Notes: a model not told the origin generated them from the letters alone. 64,000 nucleotides of DNA from Capronia americana (GCA_016110215.1 JADWQD010000014.1:558001-622000); one strand, 5' to 3'; numbered from the stretch's first letter, positions 20,822 through 32,010 are shown. Numbers and translations: made by a program.

Positions 20822-22462
20822 ATGGCTAATGCCGGCGAAGACGGGTCCGACACTATTCCCAATTCTCCAGACACATTGCTCCTGGAGGATTCTTTTTTCA
20901 GCCCAAGGACGAATGCAAAGCTAAGAGGTGACTTTGCCCGTTTAGTGCCTGTCAATCATAACGCAATCCTCGCGTTTCATTCCATTGCTGAACGCGCCCG
21001 GCTTGAGCCCGACTGGAACCCGCACATCCGCAGATTTCTGTTCATCGAGGACGCGCCCCGAGCAATCTCACCGGAATGGGATGGCACCAGCGATACCAAT
21101 AGTGATGCAACAGGCCCGCTCCAGCAGGGTCAGGTATTGGCAGGCTACTATAGACTCAGCCTCGACCTGCTCACCAACCACCCGCGGCTGGGTTGGGTGC
21201 TGGGTTCTGGTAGGAAGGATCTGCCTAACGAGGGTGTTGACTTCCTGTTGACCCTCCAAAAAAACAGGCATCATGTCCACGGTAGGCATGCTCGTCTAGT
21301 ACATGCGCAAAATGGCGCGTTGATGCTCGTTGTCGGCAAGGGGAAGGCGGTTGTTGTCAACGGCATTGAGCGAATGGAGGGCTCACAGCGAGTGATGGGG
21401 TCGGTCCGCACGGCGCTCGCCTTTGGTAACTTGTCCTACAATTTGGAGTTCACAGGCTTGAACGAGACGAGCTACCGCGATAAGTTGGGAGAGCTGTTCA
21501 CGAAGCTCCATCCAGATGGGGATGTTCCTCCCATGTCTCTCGAGTTGACGCCCCTCGAACACCACCATGAGTTACATGGGTTTCTGATCCACTCTCCCTT
21601 CGCCTCTGGCGCCAGCGGTGTGGTGTCGGCGGGTTTCGAAAAATCAACGGGCAGGGCAGTTGCCATAAAACGTGTCAAGCGTACGCCTGCGACGGTAGCA
21701 AGGATACAGCTGGAAATCCAAATCTATAGGAAGATTGGCGACCATCCGAATCTTTGCCATCTCATGGCGGACTTTTACTCTGGAGGCGACGAATACAGCA
21801 CTGGAAAATCCAAGATCAATGACGTGTATTTGGTGCATTCACCTTTGGCTAGGCAGACATTTCTCGACCTGACACTGTCGAAAAAGCCTGCTGAGGTCCG
21901 ACTGTCTGCCTTCCACCAGGTCATGAAAGGGCTGGCCCACCTCCACCAGCATGGCATCATGCACAGAGACCTGAAGCCCACCAATATGATGCTCGTTTCT
22001 TACCAGCCTGTACATGCCATCATCATTGATTATGGTAGTGCCACCTTCGACACTACTTCGACCGACCACTACTGCGGCACCATTGCTTATCTGGCACCTG
22101 AGGTGCTCAGGCTCAAGTACGAGAAGAACAGGAACCTGAGGCACGATGCCTATGACTGCCGGGTCGACGTCTGGTCCATGGGGCTTTCGGCGTATCAACT
22201 GTTCTTCCAGGAACCCTGCAGGTGGGAGAAGGGCGTCAGCAGCATCGCTCACAAGGAGATCATACGCAAATTGAAGTCTCGTCCCGGATCTGTCGCCGAT
22301 ACGCTTGAAAAGATGCTCGCGTGGCAAAGCATTCATCGTCCCAACGCCGAAGAGGTACTCCGATTCAAGGGCATCTGGTCCAAACTCGGCGATGCAGCTG
22401 AACGCCCGGTGGACGATCGGCTCTCTCATCCGCCACACGTTGCGAAAAAACCGAAGACGTAA
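20822..22462 (+). CDS. Ser/Thr protein kinase with N-terminal FHA-like domain
   Basis: This single-exon protein of 546 residues probably reads phosphothreonine through an FHA-like domain and signals through a Ser/Thr kinase domain. The FHA-like region spans about 125-210 and includes GSGRKDLPNEGVDFLL and HHVHGRHARLV, matching the GR...S.H pattern loosely. The kinase domain runs from about 255 to 525: Gly-loop GASGVVSAG, VAIK Lys about 283, HRDLKPTN at 381-388, metal-binding Asp about 403 in a DYG rather than DFG motif, and APE at 425-427. The DYG form is unusual, but the Lys, HRD Asp and DxG Asp remain, so it is likely active. The FHA-plus-kinase order resembles Rad53/Cds1, yet the sequence looks lineage-specific, and I would not call it Rad53. 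A TATA box sits 65 bp upstream. Confidence 0.85.
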   Translation: MANAGEDGSDTIPNSPDTLLLEDSFFSPRTNAKLRGDFARLVPVNHNAILAFHSIAERARLEPDWNPHIRRFLFIEDAPRAISPEWDGTSDTNSDATGPLQQGQVLAGYYRLSLDLLTNHPRLGWVLGSGRKDLPNEGVDFLLTLQKNRHHVHGRHARLVHAQNGALMLVVGKGKAVVVNGIERMEGSQRVMGSVRTALAFGNLSYNLEFTGLNETSYRDKLGELFTKLHPDGDVPPMSLELTPLEHHHELHGFLIHSPFASGASGVVSAGFEKSTGRAVAIKRVKRTPATVARIQLEIQIYRKIGDHPNLCHLMADFYSGGDEYSTGKSKINDVYLVHSPLARQTFLDLTLSKKPAEVRLSAFHQVMKGLAHLHQHGIMHRDLKPTNMMLVSYQPVHAIIIDYGSATFDTTSTDHYCGTIAYLAPEVLRLKYEKNRNLRHDAYDCRVDVWSMGLSAYQLFFQEPCRWEKGVSSIAHKEIIRKLKSRPGSVADTLEKMLAWQSIHRPNAEEVLRFKGIWSKLGDAAERPVDDRLSHPPHVAKKPKT

Positions 22463-23919
22463 ACTCCACTCCCGGCACAAGCTCTCTATGGGCCGGATAA
22501 ACCGGTCGAGAGATTCGTCAGCAAAGAACACTGCATCATTTCAGCGCTCTCCCCGGACAACGATTCACAGATGTAGGCTGTTTTCCTTGCCAGCCGTTCC
22601 TGCAAGCACGGCTCGGACTTCAAAGCAGCCTCACTACCTCGATGTTGCTGGATGATTCCCCAGTCAGCAGTCTCTCTGGATTAGGTAGGTCAGCCCGGGT
22701 ACTTCATCAGTGCAAAACCGCGCTGGCCCTGGTTAACCTTGGCAGGAGGGTGAAAGTACAGAGACAGCCGATACTGACGCTGCACTGTGCTCGATGCTCA
22801 CAGGATGCTCAGAACTGCCAACGCAACATCCGGTCTTTGAAGTTTCGCGACTATCCATACCAGACTCTTCTGGCGATAGTGATCCAGACGAAACACTCAT
22901 TCGACGGTCCAGGAGCGGTACATTCTTGCTCGTCCTGTAGGAGAAGTAGTTCTCTGGTGCCATGGCCGGACAGTTGTCGAGACCAAGAATCTCAGGTTGC
23001 GAACTCTGTTTTCACGTTTGATCATTTTCCTAAAGGTACGCACTATTGCGACATAAGCACGAAATCGGCAGCTTTCCTGGCAGAGAAAGACGATGTCCAG
23101 ATCATTGAACACAGCTCAAAATACAGCACCCTATACCGTCGAGGCAATATCGAATTTTGCCGGTCCCCTGGCGGCAAAAGGTCAAGGCTGAATATTCTCT
23201 CGAGATATCTCGTCGAATATGTTCTTATAGAACTAGAGTCGCTTGAGCAAGCTGGTCCAGGCTGGCAAGGACTGGCTCTTCGGCACGGGCAAGCCATGGC
23301 ATGCTCTCACGCGCGGTGATTGTGATTCGGCCACAGACGAAACGGTGCTGTTGATATTCGACAAAGTCGACAACGCCGAGGCGACAAAAGAGTTTTTGAG
23401 TACTCCAACTCTGGAAACGGGGCGGTGACAACAACGGCAAGAGACACCGTCAGCAGACTGTGCGTAACCGCGTGATGCCTTCCCTGGTCATAACGCAAGC
23501 TTTGGCTCAGTTGTATATTGGATACTACACTGCTATAGAGAGGAGAGAAGGTGCAATCTGCTTGCATCAATCCTCCCACCGGGTAGCAAGCAGAGGTTGG
23601 GACATGGTTCGAGCGGAGTAGTACTATCCTAGTGCGAGGATATGGAACTCAGCAGACTCAATAGAGACTAATCTGCCCCTTACTGCTGGTTTCTTACATA
23701 GAACTCTGCCAGCTAAGGGCGATAATGGATACATGTCCCTCTGGCAATCTCGATTCGATAGTTGTTAATGGCGCTCTATCTTTATACCGCAGTCTTCGAT
23801 GCACCCATGTATGCATCAAATGGGGCGGAGCACTTCAAGGTCACCATGGGAATGGTAAATAGGGGATTGAGACCGCGCACGATCCAAACGATTGTGCTCC
23901 TATAAGTGGCCTCGCCTCC
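22463..23919. other. 1.5-kb intergenic, possible unrecognised coding pieces
   Basis: No convincing gene. A 225-residue plus-strand frame (22642-23319) is Cys/Arg-rich and unstructured. On the minus strand, several moderately protein-like pieces (22733-22963, 22897-23112 and 23225-23440) could be exons of a short hypothetical gene, but I could not join them with confidence. Confidence 0.35.
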
Positions 23920-24981
23920 TCACAGCCGACTCTTCAACTCTGGGCCCGGCCACCACTCCTGGACGTCCTTGCGGACCCAGTCCACAATTCCCGAATTCAC
24001 CTCCTCGGGACATTCCAGGGCTCCCCAGTGGCCGGCTTTGATCACAAACTCGGTGAGGTTCTCGCATCGCTGGCGCATCTCCTGCATGAGCTTCGGATTG
24101 TACACCGTCTGGCACACGGCGTCGTACTCGGTGTGCACGAACAGAACGGGCATCTTCAACAAGCCGTCGTTGACGCTCTTCTCGAGCGTGTACTTGCGGT
24201 TGGCCGCATGGTTCAAGTACCAGGCCGTGGCGCCGTGCCAGCCGTTCTTCTTCGCGCTCGCCACCAGGGCGTCGAGGAGTTCCTGGTCCAGCACCGTCCT
24301 TTCGAGCGGCAAGTCCGGGACCGGGGCGCCGGGACCGCCAAACCAGCCTTTATGCTTGGTCACGCTGGCGGTCCGCGCGGGCGACTTCCCCGCGGTGCCG
24401 TTGCCGCGCGAGTACACTGCCTTGATGTGGACGGGGAGGTTCGTCTCGAACTGCCCGTCCAGGGCCTTGGGCTCCTGTTCGTAGAAGACCTGGTAATCCC
24501 ACTGGCCGTAGGGGAACTCCTTCTCCGGGTACAGATCGCGGTCGATCAGCGTCAGGAGCGCCGGCAGGCCCAGCTCGAGCGTCCGGTACGGCACCGAAAT
24601 GCCCACCATCGCACGGCAGACTTCAGGGTGATGGCTCGCCAGCGCCCAGAGCGGGCCACAACCCCAATCGTGGCCGACCCACACGGCCTGCTTCCTCCCC
24701 AGGTGGCCCAGCAACTCCAGCAGGTCGGGCACGATTTTCTCGAGCGCAAACTCCGCCGGGTCGGTGGACGTCCAGGTGCCGCCGTAGCCGGGCAGGTCGG
24801 GGGCGACGCAGTAGAAGCCCAACGACGAGAGGGAGAGGAGTTGTGGTTTCCACGTCAATGCGATGGCGGGCCAGCCGTGGAGGAAGATGACCAGAGGGCC
24901 TGTCGCAGGCCCGGCCGTGAGGTACGTGTACGGTTTCTGGCTGGCAGTGGTGGTGAAGGTGTGGCTTGTTATGGACGGCAT
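23920..24981 (-). CDS. Epoxide-hydrolase-like alpha/beta hydrolase
   Basis: This is an alpha/beta-hydrolase of the epoxide hydrolase type, which would open an epoxide with water to a diol; the substrate is unknown. It is one exon of 353 residues, close to the usual length of soluble fungal and bacterial epoxide hydrolases. The oxyanion motif HGWP is at 35-38, followed by APDLPGYGGT. The nucleophile Asp is about 105 in VGHDWG, the family signature that separates epoxide hydrolases and dehalogenases from esterases. The acid Asp is about 287 (EYDAV), and the catalytic His about 318 (AGHWGALECPEE). The cap domain between them carries candidate Tyr residues for epoxide protonation (YGQWDYQVFYEQEP). 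No signal peptide is seen, so it is cytosolic. GC content is high, especially at third codon positions. Confidence 0.87.
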   Translation of the reverse strand: MPSITSHTFTTTASQKPYTYLTAGPATGPLVIFLHGWPAIALTWKPQLLSLSSLGFYCVAPDLPGYGGTWTSTDPAEFALEKIVPDLLELLGHLGRKQAVWVGHDWGCGPLWALASHHPEVCRAMVGISVPYRTLELGLPALLTLIDRDLYPEKEFPYGQWDYQVFYEQEPKALDGQFETNLPVHIKAVYSRGNGTAGKSPARTASVTKHKGWFGGPGAPVPDLPLERTVLDQELLDALVASAKKNGWHGATAWYLNHAANRKYTLEKSVNDGLLKMPVLFVHTEYDAVCQTVYNPKLMQEMRQRCENLTEFVIKAGHWGALECPEEVNSGIVDWVRKDVQEWWPGPELKSRL

Positions 24982-26730
24982 TTTGACGGATGATAGTGTC
25001 GAGAGCTATGTACTACTGTACGGTGTTAATCAAATGATCTGGCGTGTGAAACCAGCCTAGCCCTGTTGCGACGGACGATTCTTCTGTAGGTTCTCTCAGT
25101 TTAACATCAAGAGTACTTGTATATACTGTACATCCGCCACCAGTCCAAGAGATTGGTGACATACGCACACACCAGTAGAAGAGGTTCGGGTACGGGAGAA
25201 CACAACGACCATGGACCTCGGTCGAGGATGGTAGTAGAAGACGCGCTTTGGGATCTGCCCGTCCGATCAAGTCCAGTCATGCATTACGAAGCCTGGGCTT
25301 TGCCGATTAGTGAACGTAGGCAGGACGCGGTAGTCTCCTGTATGTCACACTCGTGTGAAAGACATACTATGTACACGTAGATCGTAGTATCACATGTAGT
25401 CAGACGGAATTTGCGTGCCTGCGTTCCTGTACTGGTAGTAGGCACTGCCTTTTCAAGGCCCATTGTGGGTATCGATCTTGGTTTATCAGCGGGGATAGAC
25501 ACCGCCTGTGGTTCGAGGATCCACCACGCTCGGCCTGGCATGGAGTCTGTCCAAGTATGGGGAATGTCTAGAATGGCAATGTTTAGGGGAGTCGAAAAGG
25601 TCCGATCAACTAGCTCGCCGACGCGCCGAGTTGATGTCGCGAAATACAGCAACAGAACTGTACTCGTACTGTAGGGGCGGCGGGCAGCGGGAAATGCCCA
25701 CGGACCAGACGACAGGCGTTGGTGGGAAGCCGCTGGGGATGCCGGCACGCCTAAGAACGCATCGCACTTGCAAGGGGCAGCTTACTGTAGGCAGGTTAAG
25801 TGGCGCTCGGGGGCCTTGTCTGGACATGGTCTTTAACTAGGCCACCCCTAAAATGCTGACTACGAGTACGAGTAGAGTGCCTTGCTTGTCGCACCTCTAG
25901 TGTAGCTTGCTGCACCTGGGCGCCTAGGGTCGCGAAATGCAGTTCAGTCAGGGCCGACGGGGGAAGGGACGCCTAACAGCCGCTTAGAAAGCCCTGCATT
26001 CGGGTCCTAGTTTGGCTGAGTGGTCGGCGGACTCGGTGGGCAATCATATCCATCACTACTACCAGTATCGGCGAGGTTACAAGCTTCATTCCCTGGTTTT
26101 CCTTACCCGTGCCGCTCAGCTCCTTGACGTCTCGATGCCCTGAACTTACCCAAGGACGAGCTTTACGAACGCGCACATTTCTTTATACACGTAGCTCCAG
26201 CACTCTTGGTGCCCAGCCGATCACCTGCTTTCTTCGCACCACTGTCGTCTCCGATTGTAGTGGTTTGTCACACAACACTCCGCTGAGGTCGACGGTTCTT
26301 GGACTCGTCGATACCATGCACAAATCACTTCCCGCCTTGATTGGAGTCTGGGGTAAAGGCTCGGACCCGGACTGCGCTACGTAGACACGCAAGTTCCGGT
26401 GGAAAACATGTACTTCGTGGGGCTCGCTCCGGTCTCGCGGCTCGAACTCGGGGTAATTACATGGTCGGTACAATCACGGCCTGGTGCTCCGTACGATTGA
26501 GAAATCCCCCGCATTGTCGGTCCCTCGGGCGATCTCCAACACTGAGCGTCGTGAACCCCGTGCCCCGCATGTTCATGTCAATACTAATCGATCCTTACAA
26601 GCAGAAGCATTATAAACAAGAACTGGGGCTTAATTACAGGGTAGATTGGATATTTAATTGAATTCTAGCATCTTATCCTCTTCCCCGGCCGGCACCAAGA
26701 AGGAAACAACAGATCGAGGCAAGATCCAAG
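24982..26730. other. 1.7-kb gene-poor stretch
   Basis: No frame in this divergent region carries a recognisable motif, and all are below 160 residues. A run of CTAG/TAGG-containing words lies in 25840-25940. It holds the promoters of the hydrolase (minus) and NIPSNAP (plus) genes. Confidence 0.45.
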
Positions 26731-27179
26731 ATGATCTACGAACTCCGCATCTACACCACCATCCCTGGCCGGATGCCAAATCTGCTCGCCAGGTTCGAGA
26801 ACCACACGCTCAGGATCTGGGAGAAACACGGGATCAAGCAATTGGGGTTCTGGTAAGTTATACAGGCCATACCCATCCTGAAGTCAAGGGCCAGCGCGGC
26901 CGTCTGGCTGTCATTCTCGGATAACAGGAGACTCTCGCACGAGCTATCGCGGCTGACACGGGGCATTCGTGCAGGACGACGCTCGTGGGCCCCGATGCCA
27001 ACGACCTGACCTACATGCTGGCGTGGGAGTCTCTGGCCGACCGGGAGCAGAAGTGGAATGCCTTCTTTGCTGACCCGGAGTGGGTCCAAGCCAGGGCCGA
27101 GAGCGAGAAGGATGGCGCCATCAACGCAAAGGTCGCCAGCAGCTTCCTGGTGCCGACCAAGTTCTCGGCCATTCAGTAA
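26731..27179 (+). CDS. NIPSNAP-family protein, single domain
   Basis: This is a small NIPSNAP protein, a dimeric alpha/beta-barrel fold found in mitochondrial and vesicle-associated proteins and in bacterial relatives; the catalytic role is not established. Exons are 26731..26852 and 26975..27179 (122-bp intron), giving 108 residues. The start MIYELRIYTTIPGRMP is the hallmark of the domain. It is followed by LLARFENHTLRIWEKHGI and, after the splice that restores LGFWTTLVG, by LTYMLAWESLADREQKWNAFFADPEW. One domain fills the protein, so it must act as a dimer or partner with another subunit. No targeting signal is visible. The 3' GGTGCCGGTGCCGGT repeat lies just after the stop. Confidence 0.88.
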
Positions 27180-27335
27180 TTGATTGGTGTGACGGGGTGC
27201 CGGTGCCGGTGCCGGTATAGAAATGTGAATAAGAATGGACTGACCAGTCACGGTGTAGTCTTTTCCACCGTGGCTCGCGGTCAGGTATTCTGAAACCGTT
27301 TATCATCGCTGTGTTCCGCGGATGTGAGACGATTT
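27180..27335. other. 3' flank of NIPSNAP gene
   Basis: A short spacer with a (GGTGCC)n-like run near 27196-27216. No gene is seen. Confidence 0.4.
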
Positions 27336-28195
27336 TTAAGCGCGTATCGACGTATCTGTCCGTGTTGTTTCCTCGTAAAGCCACGCCGGGGTCGGAGGGA
27401 GGAGAGACATTGGCAACATCCGAAGAGTTTGCCGTTCTTTCGTGGTTGATCTTCTGCAGTCGGTGCAGAAAGATGAGATGGAATTGCAGAAGGCAAGCCC
27501 AGACACTACTATCACTGTACTGGCATTCCCAATCGGCAAGGAAATGGGTGTGTGGTAGCTGCGAGAATACCAGCTATTCTCGTCAAAAGTACCTCCGCAG
27601 TCTCCCTGAGTTTGTCCACAATTGGAGTGAAGAATATCCCACATCAACGATAGGAGAAAGGTAATCCACAATGTACTCAAAGACCAGGCTTTTTGCCATG
27701 TTTCGGTAGACCTCGTGGGCTTAGGGCGTTGTATCATTGTGTCAAATGGTTCGTAGACGAAGACCTCAGTAGCTGACTGGGAATCTCGCATTGAATTTGA
27801 GTTTCGATGTCTTCGACGTTGTCCGATGGTGATCCCTCCACGGCACGATTGACTCGGATCGAGAAGCTGGAAGTGAAGATTGCTCTCGACCAGGAAAGGA
27901 CAGGCAGAAGGAAAAGGAACGAGTGAGGAATTGAGGTGTACTTCCATCGTTTTGAAATGTACCTGGAGTTTTGCAGCGGCCTGCGAGTCCGCCTGTGTCA
28001 GCAATAACATTCGCGGAGAACGAAACCACGCAGGTGGCCAGTGACGAGCCTATCCAACAGTGGGAGGTATCATCTGCCTCCGCCAGTTCCCAGATATCAC
28101 CTTATCCACAGGCTCAAAGAGTCGGAGTCCTGGCCGGGCAGAATCAGCCAGGTCGACTGCCGAAGCGGAAGCCTGGAAGGCATAGTTATTGTTGA
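27336..28195 (-). pseudogene. Possible degenerate or uncharacterised gene
   Basis: A 224-residue minus-strand frame (28010..27336) contains features that look protein-like: a basic patch (GQRRRHRNSNS), a helix-like hydrophobic piece (LSTLWITFLLSLMWDILH) and paired Cys (NCGQTQGDCGG). A second frame upstream (about 28195-28060) reads PFQASASAVDLADSARPGL, like the start of many fungal ankyrin/NACHT N-terminal regions. The two do not join cleanly and no complete domain is seen. It could be a decayed fungal ankyrin-type gene, a lineage-specific gene with missed introns, or chance. Confidence 0.25.
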
Positions 28196-29408
28196 ACTAG
28201 CATCGCCGTCACCTCGTTGCGTAAGATTGCACACGCAATCACGAGATCGAAATCTCGATTAGAACCTCCGACGAAGGTTGAAATAGCCAGTTCGCGGGAA
28301 CTTGTAGCCATGGTAGTGGAGGATTGCTGAAAGACTGATGCGCCTCTCCTATCGTCGTGCGTCGGTGTTGCCCTTCACTTCATTCAGCCTTGCCAGCGAT
28401 TCACGTTCAGCCTTATCCGCCGAAAATCCTTCACATATATTTTATACTTGTCGAATTTCCGCCAACAACTCCTCTGCTGGTTCTGGACAAACTAGCACCG
28501 GGCTAGAAGGCGTTCCAGTGACGAATTGTCGGCAATCCGATTCGACTTTTCCACCTATGGCTCCTCCTAAGGCACCCTCGCTGCGTAGAAGGCTATCCGA
28601 GTGTATACGAGGATGAATTTGTAATTCGAGCGAGGCTTAGCCGGTCACCCTGGGGCGTACCCCTTGTGTGATGATGTCTTAGGAACCTCGACAGAGCCCA
28701 AACACCTAGATCAACTCATCCATCTAACCCAGGAGCCCAGGAACCCAAGGAAAACAGAACCCAGGAAGCCCAAGGACCGACCACTAACAGCACCGACGAA
28801 AAAACCTACCCAGGGTTTTCGCTCACCATGACCTCCTGTTCGAAAGGGGTTCATGGCAGAGTTTTTGCTTTTTTGCCAGTTGGATTTCAGTGGTGTGCAG
28901 ATAATTCCCCCCCGCCAAGCTTTTTCGTGAATCAGGGTGAGATAGAAGTGAAGGAAGTATAGTAGAAGTGTGCTGTGTTAGGTCCTACCAGGAGAGCAAA
29001 CCAACCCAAGAACACGTATTCAGCAACGCCTCTCTAGATAACTTCTCTCTACGGTGTACGGAGTAATCCGGGTTCAGCCGACAGAAGGAAGACATCAAGA
29101 TTTGACGCTGAGACGAAGCGAAGCTGGCGGCTAAACCATGTTCAGCATCGCCGACCGTCTCCGCCTCCGCAAACATCCTCGGCATCTCGTCTTTCTTTCA
29201 ATTTCCAGCCTCTCAGAAGCCCAATCGATCATATGTCAGCCAGAAAAACATCAACCTTTTGCTACCACGACGCTTCCACCGGCCGTAATCGATCCGGCTA
29301 TACGTAGTCACTATACACTGTCACTCTGTGCTCCTTTCCCTCCCCTCTGTATCGACCTGACACTTTCACTCCGACCGCGCGACTAGCGACAATGTCAAGA
29401 TAACAAGA
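28196..29408. other. Upstream region of PEX13, no gene seen
   Basis: About 1.2 kb. It contains a CCCAGGAACCCAAGG-type purine/pyrimidine-biased run at 28730-28775 and homopolymer runs (28876 TTTTT, 28910 CCCCCC). No frame has a supportable product. Confidence 0.45.
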
Positions 29409-30940
29409 ATGACGACAGTTTCGCCGCCCAAGCCGTGGGAGCGTGCTGCCTCGACCGGTAAATAACTCCGCACTCCAGAATCCCCAGGTTCAGGGACTTA
29501 CTATCGAACAGCTATCTCTGGCACGAGCACGCCCGTAGCCTCCTCTGTCATGACAGCGCCTTCTTCAACCGCTTCCTCCTCCGCCGCGCCAGCCCTTCCC
29601 GATCGCCCATCAACACTCAACTCTGTTGTCAATCAGAACGCCTCCAACTTCACCAACCAAAACCGCTTCGGCATGAATTCGAGTCCCTACTCATCCCCAT
29701 ACTCCTCCTACAGCTCGCCGTACTCCCGCTTCGGCGGCGGTGGGATGTACGGCGGGGGCATGTATGGTGCTGGTGCTGGCGGTTACGGCTATGGAGGTGG
29801 CATGTACGGAAACAACATGTATGGAGGAGGAGGATATGGGTTCAACCCAGGAATGGATCCAAACAACCCGAACAACCAATCTCTGACACAGACTTGGAAT
29901 CAAAGTACAGCGGCAACCTTCCAGATCATGGAGAGCATAGTCGGTGCATTCGGTGGGTTTGCGCAGATGTTGGAGAGCGCGTATATGACGACGCATTCGA
30001 GCTTTTTCGGTAAGTCAGATCCCTGTGACGAGAATGTGGAAGAGCTATCACTGATACTTCTATAGCGATGGTGTCCATGGCCGAACAACTGGGCAATCTG
30101 CGCCAAACACTCGGCTCCGTGCTCGGGATTTTCACGCTATTGCGCTGGCTGCGCACTTTAACCGCCAAAATCACAGGCCGTCCACCCCCAGCAGACGCCA
30201 CAGCTCTGACCCCCGCTGCCTTCTCCTCCTTCCTGTCAGGAAACAGCAACTCCGCCCCAGCTACGTTACCAGACGGCTCGCCAGCCCCGCCCCGCCCCTC
30301 CAAGAAACCATTGATCATGTTCGCCCTTGCGGCGTTTGGTCTACCCTATCTAATGGGCAAACTCATCCGAGCCATGGCCCGATCCCAGGAAGAAGAGCTA
30401 CGGCGCCAACAAGAATCCGGTGCTCTCACATACACGACGAACCAAAACGGCGAGCAAGTCCCAATCGATCCCCGGAAGTTGGATTTCTGCCGTGTGCTAT
30501 ATGATTACACGCCAACCCCACAGTCAGGCGGGATGGATCTCGAGGTCAAGAAAGGCGACTTTGTGGCCGTGCTGAGCAAGACCGACCCCATGGGTAATGC
30601 CTCAGAATGGTGGCGTTGTCGTGCTCGAGACGGCAAAATGGGCTACTTGCCTTCGCCCTATCTCGAACCGATTCAACGACCTGCACCCAAGACACAAGCC
30701 CAGATCACAGAGGCAGGGCAAATTGCGTCCGCGCCAGGAAGCCGTACTCAGACCATGAAAGCAGAGGGTCCGGCCCAGAAATTGCTAGACCAAGCAGACA
30801 GAACCAAGAGTCTAAGTTCGATTTACGCCGGGACGAGTGGGATGAACAGAGTCCCTGTGCCCGCCAAGGGGCCCGAGGTGAAAGGCAAGCCCGGGGATAT
30901 TAGCGTCGAGAGCTTTCAGAAAAGTGCGTTTTATTCATGA
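29409..30940 (+). CDS. PEX13: Peroxin-13 (docking complex)
   Basis: Pex13 is a peroxisomal membrane protein that, with Pex14 and Pex17, docks the cargo receptors Pex5 and Pex7. Exons are 29409..29457, 29512..30009 and 30066..30940 (introns of 54 and 56 bp), giving 473 residues. It starts MTTVSPPKPWERA, the conserved N-terminus, followed by a Ser/Thr/Pro-rich part and a Tyr/Gly-rich repeat region (MYGGGMYGAGAGGYGYGGG), known in the family to form a dense meshwork in the import pore. The conserved Pex13 helix region (NQSTAATFQIMESIVGAFGGFAQMLES) precedes hydrophobic segments, including KPLIMFALAAFGLPYLMGKL (about 263-283). A C-terminal SH3 domain covers about 321-383 (FCRVLYDYTP, EWWRCRARDGKMGYLPSPYLE). 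All family parts are present and in order. Confidence 0.95.
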
Positions 30941-31246
30941 TCTCAGTGACGTGCCTGGCCTTTGGAAAACGGGGATCTTTCGAGCGAGCGAGGTAGCAGT
31001 AATGATATCCCTGTCTGTTTTTGTTTTGGAATCTTATGGGCTTTCTGAAGGATGTGCACTACCAGAGTACGAGTAGTCGGGCTAGGTTGCAATTGTATGC
31101 AGCTGTGATGGAACTTCGGAAGGGAAAAGCAGCCGTGATGCGAGGCAGGGAGGGATGGGCAACGATCGGACGGGAGGATACGGAGTATACCATGCATGCA
31201 AACCAAGTAGCCACGACTACGACTAGCTAATGTGTACATGAAGTGG

Positions 31247-31303
31247 GCTGCTGAGCTGAGCTGAACTGAACTGGGCTGGACTGAGCTGGACGGGCAGGAC
31301 TGG
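31247..31303. repeat. Imperfect GAGCT/GAACT-type simple repeat
   Basis: CTGAGCTGAGCTGAACTGAA followed by CTGGGCTGGACTGAGCTGGA is an imperfect 5-bp repeat (CTGAG, CTGAA, CTGGG and CTGGA). Confidence 0.7.
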
Positions 31304-31520
31304 GGGGATTGTTGGGATGTTCGGGAAGCGTGCATGGAACGAACATCAACGCCAGCGACAACCAAACAAACCATTTTTGGGATTTCATTCTCGCCTGCGC
31401 CCGCGTGTGCGTGTGCGTGATTCCGCTTGATCTTTCTTCCCTCCGATGCGAGCGAGGTATCTACAGTTCAGCACCCAATTCTACCCGGCCAGGAATAGGA
31501 ATCACCATCCCAGCAAGCAT

Positions 31521-31560
31521 ATCGCATCGCATCGCATCACATCACATCACATCACACCAC
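31521..31560. repeat. (ATCGC/ATCAC)n microsatellite
   Basis: Eight near-perfect 5-bp units, first ATCGC then ATCAC. Confidence 0.85.
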
Positions 31561-31964
31561 AGGCCATAGAATCGTGCAGTATGTAAGGGTATCTCACAAG
31601 CTCAGGCCCATTCTCAAGTCAGATACGAGCGCTCCTACTCCTCCTCCTCGCAATCCGGACGGGGTGCGAAGGTTCCAAAGCCCTTCTTCCTTTCGGTTCC
31701 CACCCATGTCCGTCCGTCCGTCCGTACTCGTCGTATATGCCCTGCTTGGGCCGGCCTGAACTGTCCACTAACCCCCAGACATGCGATACGAGGTGGTGTT
31801 GTGCATGCTGCGTGCGTGGTTCGGATTCCTCCGATCGTTTCGTCCCGTATCCTCGTGTACTCGAGAGTCCTCGTACTATGTAATGTAATGTAGTTTCGGA
31901 CTTATCGTGTACGTCGATATGTATCCTAATTCGTTCCGTGCTGTGTGTGTGTATCATGGTTCGG

Positions 31965-32010
31965 CACGTGCACGTGCATGTACATGTACATATACATATA
32001 CATATACATA
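31965..32010. repeat. Alternating purine-pyrimidine tract (GTGCAC then ACATGT/ATACAT)
   Basis: CACGTGCACGTGCATGTACA runs into ATACATATACATATACATAG. About 46 bp of nearly unbroken purine-pyrimidine alternation includes two overlapping CACGTG E-boxes. Confidence 0.75.

Noticed and set aside
22642..23319. 225-residue plus-strand frame as a gene
   Set aside because: It begins in spacer, is rich in Cys, Arg and Ser with no domain, and the opposite strand looks no worse.
26425..26460. B-box-like CTCGAACTCGGGG suggesting a tRNA
   Set aside because: The flanks do not form a cloverleaf and no A box lies upstream at the right distance.
29700..29860. Gly/Tyr-coding repeat in PEX13 as an independent minisatellite
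   Set aside because: It is in frame and matches the family's usual Tyr/Gly-rich region.
3669..30940. Carrier of peroxisomal type and PEX13 in the same window, as a peroxisome cluster
   Set aside because: They are 25 kb apart with many unrelated genes between, so linkage is most simply chance.
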